A stretch of 11,811 bases of DNA from positions 1,438,566 through 1,450,376 of the forward strand of contig CP070800.1 in the NCBI GenBank assembly GCA_020343555.1. The letters run 5' to 3'. This document shows, piece after piece, positions 6,485 to 11,811 of this stretch. Every line of letters begins with the position of its first letter. The first letter of the stretch is position 1. The stretch is from Dehalococcoidales bacterium (GTDB lineage Bacteria; Chloroflexota; Dehalococcoidia; Dehalococcoidales; UBA2162). The position numbers and the translations under genes were made by a program. The notes beneath the pieces are model-generated. The model searched no databases and was not told the DNA's origin. It worked only from the letters and a program-made list of their open reading frames with translations.

Positions 6485-7834
6485 ATGGCTTTTCCGAAAG
6501 ATTTTGTCTGGGGTGCCGCAGCCGCAAGCTACCAGCTTGAAGGCGGGGCTTATGATGACGGTAAGGGATTATCCGTCTGGGATATGTTCTGCAAACAGCC
6601 GGGAAAGGTCTGGGAAGGAAATACGGGTGATGTTTCCTGCGACCATTATCACCGCTATGAAGAGGATGCACGACTCATGGGTGAGATCGGATTAAAAGCC
6701 TACAGACTTTCTATCTGCTGGCCACGGGTGATCGCGGAGGGTACAGGTAAAGTCAATGAAAAAGGACTGGATTTCTACGACCGGCTGGTCGATGTCCTGC
6801 TTGAGAACGGCGTCCAGCCCTGGGTCACCCTGTTTCACTGGGACTATCCCTACAGCCTGTATCTCAGGGGCGGCTGGCTGAACAAAGACAGTTCCGACTG
6901 GTTTGCCGAATATGCCGAGGTGATAGTGGATAAACTATCCGACCGGGTTTCTCACTGGATGACGCTGAACGAGCCGCAGGTATTTATCGATGCCGGTCAC
7001 CGCCTCGGCAGGCATGCGCCTGGTCTACAACTTGGATTCCGTGACGTGCTGACTGTGGCTCATAATTCACTCCTGGCACATGGCAAGGCTGCCCAGGTGA
7101 TACGCGCCCGGTCAAAAGGCAAACCGATGATAGGAGCCGCGCCTGTTGGAATCACCAAGATACCGGTTACGAACAAACCGCACGAGATAGAAGTATCAAG
7201 AAGCAGGATGTTTTCTATCACGGAAATGAACTGCCACAGCAATACCTGGTTTGCCGATCCTATGGTGCTTGGTCGCTACCCCGAAGATGGTTTGGGCCTC
7301 TTTCGAGATGACTTACCTGATATTGGTGCTGATGACATGAAGACTATCTGCCAGCCGCTTGATTTCTACGGTGTTAATATATACCGGGGCGACGTTATCA
7401 GTTCCGATCAGCCTGAACCGGTCCTTGGTGCCGACGGTCCTGCATTGACCACGATGGACTGGCGGATCACTCCTAAAGCGCTGTATTGGGGTCCGAAATT
7501 CCTCTATGACCGCTATAAACTGCCGCTGGTGATTACCGAAAACGGCATGGCGAACATGGACTGGATTCATCACGATGGTAAAGTTCACGATCCGCAGAGA
7601 ATCGATTATCTCACCGGTTACCTGAGTGAACTCAGTCGGGCGATAGATGATAAGATTCCGGTCAAAGGGTACATGTACTGGTCGATAATGGACAACTTCG
7701 AGTGGGCGTTAGGTTACAAGCAACGATTCGGACTGATATACGTGGATTACGGAACCGGAGAACGCACTCTGAAGGATTCGGCACACTGGTACCGGGATGT
7801 GATAACTTCGAACGGAGAAAGTATCGGGAAGTAA
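6485..7834 (+). CDS. Beta-glucosidase, glycoside hydrolase family 1
   Basis: This 449-residue cytoplasmic enzyme hydrolyses beta-glucosides and often beta-galactosides or fucosides. The whole protein is one TIM barrel starting F-P-K-D-F-V-W-G, with the glycone-binding residues Gln17 (S-Y-Q-L-E-G-G), His118 (F-H-W-D-Y-P) and Asn162. The acid/base is Glu163 in T-L-N-E-P and the nucleophile is Glu352 in I-T-E-N-G. Glu406 in N-F-E-W-A indicates a free rather than 6-phosphorylated sugar, so it is not a PTS-type phospho-beta-glucosidase. The length is standard for the family. AGGAGG (6473-6478), 6 nt before the ATG, lies inside the acetyltransferase gene. Next to the beta-mannosidase it could complete degradation of glucomannan or cello-oligosaccharides. 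A few relatives prefer other glycosides, so the exact substrate is open. Confidence 0.95.
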   Translation: MAFPKDFVWGAAAASYQLEGGAYDDGKGLSVWDMFCKQPGKVWEGNTGDVSCDHYHRYEEDARLMGEIGLKAYRLSICWPRVIAEGTGKVNEKGLDFYDRLVDVLLENGVQPWVTLFHWDYPYSLYLRGGWLNKDSSDWFAEYAEVIVDKLSDRVSHWMTLNEPQVFIDAGHRLGRHAPGLQLGFRDVLTVAHNSLLAHGKAAQVIRARSKGKPMIGAAPVGITKIPVTNKPHEIEVSRSRMFSITEMNCHSNTWFADPMVLGRYPEDGLGLFRDDLPDIGADDMKTICQPLDFYGVNIYRGDVISSDQPEPVLGADGPALTTMDWRITPKALYWGPKFLYDRYKLPLVITENGMANMDWIHHDGKVHDPQRIDYLTGYLSELSRAIDDKIPVKGYMYWSIMDNFEWALGYKQRFGLIYVDYGTGERTLKDSAHWYRDVITSNGESIGK

Positions 7835-7857
7835 CAGGCGGGAATTCATTCCGTACT

Positions 7858-7943
7858 GTCATTGCGAGGAGTCCCGATTTTATCGGGACGACGTGGCAAT
7901 CCGTGCCAATAGAGACGGATTGCTTCGCTTCGCTCGCAATGAC
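7858..7943. repeat. Palindromic intergenic repeat (REP/BIME-like), about 86 bp
   Basis: The ends are an exact inverted repeat: GTCATTGCGAG (7858-7868) and CTCGCAATGAC (7933-7943). Inside are two further hairpins: GTCCCGAT/ATCGGGAC (7871-7878, 7882-7889) with a 3-nt loop, and GCAATCCGT/ACGGATTGC (7896-7904, 7915-7923). The whole can fold as a three-way structure. The 'GTCATTGCGAG ... GCAATC ... TTCGCTCGCAATGAC' pattern is a dispersed non-coding repeat type I know from many unrelated bacterial genomes. It lies 23 nt after the GH1 stop and may stabilise or end that transcript. It carries no gene. Confidence 0.8.
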
Positions 7944-7950
7944 AAGAAGA

Positions 7951-8000
7951 TGTCGTTCTGAGAGAGCAAAGTCCGTTTTAGGCGGAAACCGTGGCAATCT
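7951..8000. repeat. Degenerate partial second copy of the palindromic repeat
   Basis: The segment runs TGTCGTTCTGAGAGAG, then GTCCG-TTTTA-GGCGGA, then CCGTGGCAATCT. Read in the same orientation it follows the first half of the 7858-7943 element (TGTCATTGCGAGGA, GTCCCGATTTTATCGGGAC, CGTGGCAATCC), with several substitutions and a small insertion. The right half is not recognisable. This is best read as a decayed tandem copy. Confidence 0.5.
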
Positions 8001-8268
8001 ATACAAGAAAAGTACTCCGTTAATCCACCCAGGACGTAAACCTCGTCAATCTCGGTCAATATATATCTTCTATTTTTAACCTCATCCCTGTTACGAATTG
8101 TCCCTTCTCCTTAGAAAAGAGAAGGGACTTTCGAAAATACCATAATTCTTCACCTGATTTGTTTTCTCAAGTGCAGGGAAATTTCTTAAAGAGGATTTCC
8201 ACTCAAGGCGCAGTACGGAGAAACAATAATTCGTCACTGGTAGACCTGGAATAAAGATAAAGATGCAT
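8001..8268. other. Gene-free remainder of the convergent gap, with one strong hairpin
   Basis: This is the part of the 434-bp gap between the GH1 gene and the TatD gene that follows the repeats. The only clear structure is a 10-bp perfect stem, GTCCCTTCTC (8100-8109) with GAGAAGGGAC (8119-8128), loop of 9 nt. T-tracts on either side are weak, but its place between convergent genes makes a bidirectional terminator possible. Together with CCTCATCCC upstream (8080-8088) it also resembles a diverged relative of the repeat at 9138-9231. From 8129 to 8268 I see no coding or regulatory signal. Confidence 0.5.
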
Positions 8269-9042
8269 TTACATACTTACCGGCAGCCTGAAGAATCGTA
8301 TCGCATTCCGTGTTGTCTGTTCTGCCAGTGATTCTCTGTTCATACCTGTGATCTCGGACGCGGCATTGAGCGATCTCACCACATCCCTGGGTGCAGCGGT
8401 GTACCTGTCTTCCCTACCGTACGATACCGGAGAGTCAGTTTCCAGGAATAACCGGTTGAGGGGCGCTTCCCTGATCGCCCGGCGGTGCTCGGAATGATAT
8501 TCCGCTGCCGGAGTCGCCGATATATAATACCCTTGTTCCAGCAGGTCCCGAAGAACGCTGGAAGGACCGGTATACCAGTGGAAGACGGCGTCTTTTATTC
8601 CAACTTCGGTCGCTATCGTCAGGGCGTCTTTCCAGGCATAACGACTGTGGATGGAGACAGGTTTTTCAAATTTCTTTGCCAGCAGAACAACATCTCTCAG
8701 GACTGACTGCTGCCGTTCTTTGGATACCAGCGCCCTGATCCTCTTGTGATAATCCAGCCCAATCTCCCCTATCGCGACTGCTTTATCGATATGTTCCTCT
8801 ATCTGTGACAACGTCCTGTCGATTTCAACGTCATCCATTTCCGGTAGTTCCTGCGGATGCAGACCGAGGGCAGGAAACACCATTTCAGGATAACTCTCAG
8901 CGAGTTCCAGGACTTTCAGGTTCGTCTGGTAATTGATGCCGACAGCGATGATTCCTGTTACACGCGTTTCCCGGGCTTCATCAAGTACGGAATCAAGGTT
9001 TTCTATCTCGTCGAGATGGCAATGCGTATCTATGAGTTTCAT
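8269..9042 (-). CDS. TatD-family metal-dependent hydrolase (putative DNase)
   Basis: This 257-residue cytoplasmic enzyme belongs to the amidohydrolase-fold TatD family, whose studied members are 3'-5' exonucleases on damaged or single-stranded DNA and RNA. All metal ligands are present: His7 and His9 in D-T-H-C-H, Glu93 in I-G-E-I-G-L-D-Y, His132 in S-I-H-S-R, His155 in F-H-W-Y-T-G and Asp203 in E-T-D-S-P. The G-L-H-P motif is at 60-63. The H-W-Y variant of the fifth motif (many members have H-C-F-S-G) is common in TatD proteins of archaea and some bacteria. The length is normal. The start at 9042 begins at the conserved K-L-I-D-T-H and has a modest AAAGGA upstream. It stands alone, convergent with the GH1 gene and divergent from the flavoprotein gene, which fits a housekeeping repair or RNA-turnover role. 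Confidence 0.93.
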   Translation of the reverse strand: MKLIDTHCHLDEIENLDSVLDEARETRVTGIIAVGINYQTNLKVLELAESYPEMVFPALGLHPQELPEMDDVEIDRTLSQIEEHIDKAVAIGEIGLDYHKRIRALVSKERQQSVLRDVVLLAKKFEKPVSIHSRYAWKDALTIATEVGIKDAVFHWYTGPSSVLRDLLEQGYYISATPAAEYHSEHRRAIREAPLNRLFLETDSPVSYGREDRYTAAPRDVVRSLNAASEITGMNRESLAEQTTRNAIRFFRLPVSM

Positions 9043-9054
9043 TTTCCTTTGGTT

Positions 9055-9060
9055 ATTATA
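9055..9060 (-). promoter_or_regulatory. Candidate -10 element for the TatD gene
   Basis: A perfect TATAAT is read on the minus strand (9060-9055), 12 nt before the ATG at 9042. No convincing -35 lies upstream. If used, the leader is only a few nucleotides long and the AAAGGA (9049-9044) would sit at the very 5' end of the message. A promoter is needed here because no gene lies upstream on this strand. Confidence 0.35.
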
Positions 9061-9137
9061 AAGGAGTGGAGGAATTGCACGCTACAGCATGGTTTCATTG
9101 TGTGTGGCATGAACGCTTAGAAACCTATGAAAAAGTT

Positions 9138-9231
9138 CTCTCTCCCCACCGCGGGAGAGGGTCAGGGTGAGGGTGTTGGGTGCAAATCGATACTTTTCAC
9201 CCTCACCTAACCTCTCCCGTCAAGGGAGAGG
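9138..9231. repeat. Multi-hairpin intergenic repeat between divergent genes
   Basis: Three perfect stems can form: CTCTCCC/GGGAGAG (9140-9146, 9153-9159), the long-range GGTGAGGGTG/CACCCTCACC (9166-9175, 9198-9207) and CCTCTCCC/GGGAGAGG (9211-9218, 9224-9231). The left and right halves are imperfect inverted copies of one unit around a spacer of about 22 nt. This 'CCTCTCCC...GGGAGAGG plus AGGGTGAGGGTG' pattern is a dispersed repeat type found in many bacteria. It is unusual in sitting between divergent genes, upstream of both promoters. Confidence 0.75.
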
Positions 9232-9277
9232 AATATTCTAATCGATATTTAGTGATGTTAATCAGGACTTTCCAAAT

Positions 9278-9286
9278 TGTTATAAT
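9278..9286 (+). promoter_or_regulatory. Extended -10 promoter of the flavoprotein gene
   Basis: TGTTATAAT is a perfect extended -10. The -35 region (TTAATC, 9258-9263, 17-nt spacer) matches only 3 of 6 bases. Transcription would start near 9293, about 23 nt before the ATG, leaving room for the very strong ribosome binding site GGGAGGTGAT (9303-9312). The gene therefore probably forms its own transcription unit. Confidence 0.6.
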
Positions 9287-9315
9287 AGTATGTATATAGT
9301 CCGGGAGGTGATCTG

Positions 9316-10725
9316 ATGGATGTACGGTGGGACGAAATGACAGACGTTTTAATAATCGGAAGCGGTTTTGCCGGACTTGCTGCTGCTTTAGAAGCAGCCA
9401 ACACCGGAGCTTCTGTGGTTGTACTGGAAAAAATGAAAGCTGCCGGGGGAAACTCTATTATCAGTGATGGTGGTATCGCAGCAGCTGGTACCGCAATGCA
9501 GAAAACGCGTGGAATATCGGATTCTCCCGAACTGATGTTTGAAGATATGCTTAAAGCCGGGCTTGGGATAAACCATCCAAACCTGGTTCGACAGGTCACA
9601 GAAAGGTCGAATGAGGTTCTACAGTGGACGATTGACTATCTTGGTGTTGAATACATGGACAGACTGGATATTTTTGGAGGGCACTCGGTTCCCCGTTGTT
9701 TAACTCCGGTTGGGGTATCGGGAAAGACGATTATCAAGCAGCAGCTAAACAAGCTGAAAGAAATGGGAGTAACCGTAAGGACAGGAGCCTTTTTCAAAAC
9801 ATTTATTGTGGATGATCACGATGAGATAACAGGTGTTCTGATACGAGATGGATATAAATATAATGAACCTGGCAGTGGAACAGAGAAACATATTGGTATC
9901 AAACGAGGAATTATTCTTACCTCAGGAGGGTTTGGCAGTGATGTAGAATTTCGTTCTGCTCAGGATCCACGACTTACCCGGGATATCGATACGACCAATA
10001 TACCCTTTGCGACTGCAGAAGCTCTCAAGGAAGCCCTGAAGATACAGGCTATGCCGGTCCATCTCTCTCATATTCAGTTAGGACCCTGGGCAACTCCGGA
10101 TGAAAAACGTTATGGAGCCGGCGCCCGTTTTACTGATTACATCGTTTTTCCATATGGCCTGGTTATTGATCCGAGTTCCGGAAAAAGGATTGTCGACGAG
10201 CTTGCTGATCGAAAAACTGTTGCTGATGCTATGCTCGCTACTGGTCATCCCTGTATTGGAATCGCTGACATTAAAGCAGTAACGACAACGGGCTGGGATA
10301 TTTCACCCTGCCTTGAAAAAGGAATCATCGGGTCTTTCAATGACCTTAAAGACCTGACTTCGCATTACGGGATACCTCACGATGAATTAATAAAAAGTAT
10401 CGAACGATACAATGGATTTATTAAGGATAAGACTGACCTTGAATTCGGTAAACAGATACTACCGGACGCGTTACCCGTATCCGATCCTCCTTTTTTGGCC
10501 ATTCGCAACTGGCCAAAGGTGCATCATACGATGGGTGGCGTGCAGATTGACGAGGATGCCCGAATTATCGATGTCAACCAGAAGCCTATCCCTCGTTTAT
10601 ATGCAGCGGGAGAGGTAACCGGGGGTATTCACGGGGCATGCCGTCTCGGCAGTTGTGCGGTTACCGAATGCCTGGTATTCGGGAGAATTGCAGGGCAAAA
10701 TGCTGCAGCTGAAAGTAATTCATGA
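9316..10725 (+). CDS. FAD-dependent oxidoreductase, flavocytochrome c / fumarate reductase flavoprotein family
   Basis: This 469-residue flavoprotein belongs to the group of soluble reductases that includes fumarate, urocanate and ketosteroid-type enzymes. The FAD site is clear: G-S-G-F-A-G at 15-20, Glu38 at the end of the second strand and G-G-N-S at 44-47. The substrate-side motifs are recognisable: G-K-R-I-V-D-E with Arg291, then Arg299, H-H-T-M-G-G-V at 403-409, and Y-A-A-G-E-V-T-G-G-I-H-G-A-C-R-L-G-S with Arg443. The capping-domain motif usually read Q-x-H-P-T is replaced by H-L-S-H-I-Q-L-G-P-W (249-258), so plain fumarate reduction is doubtful. There is no C-x-x-C-H heme motif, FMN-binding domain or signal peptide; electrons must come from another protein or NAD(P)H. 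The start is fixed by a near-perfect ribosome binding site (GGAGG, 7 nt spacing). Substrate unknown. Confidence 0.88.
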   Translation: MDVRWDEMTDVLIIGSGFAGLAAALEAANTGASVVVLEKMKAAGGNSIISDGGIAAAGTAMQKTRGISDSPELMFEDMLKAGLGINHPNLVRQVTERSNEVLQWTIDYLGVEYMDRLDIFGGHSVPRCLTPVGVSGKTIIKQQLNKLKEMGVTVRTGAFFKTFIVDDHDEITGVLIRDGYKYNEPGSGTEKHIGIKRGIILTSGGFGSDVEFRSAQDPRLTRDIDTTNIPFATAEALKEALKIQAMPVHLSHIQLGPWATPDEKRYGAGARFTDYIVFPYGLVIDPSSGKRIVDELADRKTVADAMLATGHPCIGIADIKAVTTTGWDISPCLEKGIIGSFNDLKDLTSHYGIPHDELIKSIERYNGFIKDKTDLEFGKQILPDALPVSDPPFLAIRNWPKVHHTMGGVQIDEDARIIDVNQKPIPRLYAAGEVTGGIHGACRLGSCAVTECLVFGRIAGQNAAAESNS

Positions 10726-10732
10726 TAGTGGG

Positions 10733-10751
10733 CGATAATCCTGGATTATCG
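10733..10751. repeat. Perfect 19-bp palindrome after the flavoprotein gene
   Basis: CGATAATCC (10733-10741) and GGATTATCG (10743-10751) are exact complements around a single T. As RNA it would give a 7-bp stem with a 5-nt loop. No T-run follows, so it is not a convincing terminator; it starts 7 nt after the stop codon. A dimeric regulator site or a 3'-end hairpin are both possible. Confidence 0.45.
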
Positions 10752-10867
10752 ATGACTAGAATGCAAATCAACTAGCACAAACATTTTTCAAGCGGGAATT
10801 TCACCACTCTTTACCTTTACTAACAAGGTATCTTCCAGTAAACTCTTTTGTGCGTTGACCGGATACT

Positions 10868-10887
10868 ATCAGGAGCAGCCTGATTTT
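10868..10887 (+). terminator. Possible weak terminator between convergent genes
   Basis: ATCAGG (10868-10873) pairs with CCTGAT (10879-10884) around AGCAG and is followed by TTTTC on the plus strand. It could end the flavoprotein transcript about 140 nt after its stop. The stem is only 6 bp and the T-run short. It directly abuts the stop codon of the MFS gene on the other strand. Confidence 0.3.
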
Positions 10888-11811
10888 CATTCCAGTTTTC
10901 TCACACCGGGGAGAAAAATAAGCGCCAAGCTCGAAGTAAGAATGAGGATCATAGCAAACAATCCCAGGGACCAGGGTGCGCCGATAGTCTCAGCCAGTAA
11001 ACCGATAATGAAAGCCCCCGATCCACCCAGACCGAAACTGAACATCACAATACTATTCACTCTTCCCAGGACTGCCGGATCAGTGTACGTCTGGATGAGC
11101 GTATTACCGCAAGCGTCCGCACCCATTCGCCCGATCCCAATGAGAACCATCATGACCATTGATAAAGGCCATAAGCTTGAAAATGCAAAAGTCACTATGG
11201 CTGTTCCCATGCAGATATTGGATATGAGTAATGTGAGACCACGCCTTCTGGGCGGAAATGATGCAAGTAACAAAGATACCGTAATGGATCCCGCACCCAT
11301 GAGACTCATCAGCGTTCCCTGGCCTTCCACCCCAACGTTCAGTATGTCTCTCGCGAAAACCGGCATCAGCATTTGAAGCGGATTCACCAGCAAAACGGAA
11401 GAAATAAAAAATAATACGACTAACAGGATCGTCCGGTGTCCCAGTATGTATTTAAATCCTTCCTTTATATCGACCAGGACATTTTTGTTCACAACAGGTC
11501 TTGCCGGTATTTTTGGCAGGAAAAAACTGAACAGAATCGCTGCCGCATTAAGTCCTGCCATGATCAAATAGACGACACCATAGCCGAACGAGCCGATTAT
11601 GTATCCGGCTATAACAGGAATTGTCATCTGGAAGAAACTCATCCCCATTATGTTTAATGATACGGCGTTCATCAACCGCCCCCGGTCTACTATTTCAGGG
11701 AGAATTGCCCCGCGAGCCGGCATCGAAAGCGCAATTATCGTACCCATCAGCAGACCGCCTGTCAGCAACACCCACCATGATTCAGGATTAGCCGGCGAAA
11801 GATAGCCGACA
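10887..11811 (-). CDS. MFS transporter, DHA3/MFS_3-type exporter, N-terminus outside the window
   Basis: The minus-strand frame is open from the right edge to the TGA at 10889-10887, giving 308 residues without a start. A GTG at 11771 is in frame, but the reading continues upstream with sensible sequence (G-Y-L-S-P-A-N-P-E-S-W-W), so it is not the true start. It is a multi-pass inner membrane protein with about eight to nine hydrophobic segments visible of the usual twelve, and roughly 100 residues are missing. The stretch M-P-A-R-G-A-I-L-P-E-I-V-D followed by L-M-N-A-V-S-L is the conserved cytoplasmic-loop signature of the DHA3 branch, which exports drugs, macrolides or siderophores by proton antiport. 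A charged central loop (I-K-E-G-F-K-Y-I) separates the two halves. The later D-P-A-V-L-G-R-V-N-S motif is also typical. Substrate unknown; regulation lies outside the window. Confidence 0.9.
   Translation of the reverse strand, partial: VGYLSPANPESWWVLLTGGLLMGTIIALSMPARGAILPEIVDRGRLMNAVSLNIMGMSFFQMTIPVIAGYIIGSFGYGVVYLIMAGLNAAAILFSFFLPKIPARPVVNKNVLVDIKEGFKYILGHRTILLVVLFFISSVLLVNPLQMLMPVFARDILNVGVEGQGTLMSLMGAGSITVSLLLASFPPRRRGLTLLISNICMGTAIVTFAFSSLWPLSMVMMVLIGIGRMGADACGNTLIQTYTDPAVLGRVNSIVMFSFGLGGSGAFIIGLLAETIGAPWSLGLFAMILILTSSLALIFLPGVRKLE

Noticed and set aside
7858..8000. CRISPR array or IS terminal repeats
   Set aside because: The repeats are inverted and internally palindromic, with no regular direct-repeat/spacer pattern, no target-site duplication and no transposase.
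7702..8079. 125-codon plus-strand frame at the end of the GH1 gene, and the 114-codon minus-strand frame 7662-8006
   Set aside because: They read the GH1 3' end in other frames and continue into the palindromic repeat; the translation is repeat-derived and there is no ribosome binding site.
9316..10725. Heme-containing flavocytochrome c
   Set aside because: No C-x-x-C-H motif and no export signal exist in the product or in adjacent frames.
10855..11376. 173-codon plus-strand frame
   Set aside because: It is antisense to the MFS transporter, whose hydrophobic pattern and family motifs are clear; the antisense product is low-complexity and proline-rich.

Overview
The window looks like a chromosomal stretch from a moderate-GC bacterium, with compact genes, canonical AGGAGG ribosome binding sites and sigma70-type promoters. 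The gene mix (orphan winged-helix response regulator, small cupin, non-secreted glycosidases, heme-less flavocytochrome-c-like flavoprotein, DHA3-type exporter) would fit an anaerobic or facultative free-living lineage such as the Chloroflexota/Dehalococcoidia. That placement rests on the feel of the proteins only and is weak. I see no plasmid, phage, transposase, CRISPR, tRNA or rRNA signal.

Layout: (1) 1-629, minus strand: the N-terminal part of a beta-lactamase-family serine hydrolase, cut by the window edge, with a textbook promoter. (2) 754-1869, plus strand: a DUF4037 protein with a nucleotidyltransferase-like motif, divergent from (1); the two promoters sit back to back in about 55 bp. 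(3) 2134-7834, plus strand: an orphan OmpR-type response regulator, a small cupin, a cytoplasmic GH2 beta-mannosidase, a GNAT acetyltransferase and a GH1 beta-glucosidase. The first three are probably one transcription unit. A hairpin precedes the mannosidase, and a terminator plus a weak second promoter precede the acetyltransferase-glucosidase pair. (4) 7835-8268: a gene-free convergent gap filled with palindromic repeats. (5) 8269-9042, minus strand: a TatD-family metal-dependent hydrolase. (6) 9043-9315: a divergent intergenic region carrying a 94-bp multi-hairpin repeat and an extended -10 promoter. (7) 9316-10725, plus strand: a fumarate-reductase/flavocytochrome-c-like flavoprotein without heme. 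(8) 10887-11811, minus strand: an MFS exporter whose N-terminus lies outside the window.

How the genes may work together: beta-mannosidase and beta-glucosidase, neither with a signal peptide, could finish the breakdown of imported (gluco)mannan-type oligosaccharides in the cytoplasm. The response regulator at the head of the cluster and the cupin may sense or tune this, but no histidine kinase, sugar transporter or solute-binding protein is in the window. The remaining genes look like independent single-gene units.

I did not find a convincing new multi-gene system. The best leads are the regulator-cupin-mannosidase linkage with its 9-bp inverted repeat around the promoter and its pre-SD hairpin, the families of palindromic repeats (one reaching over a stop codon, one lying between divergent promoters), and the substrate-unknown flavoprotein.
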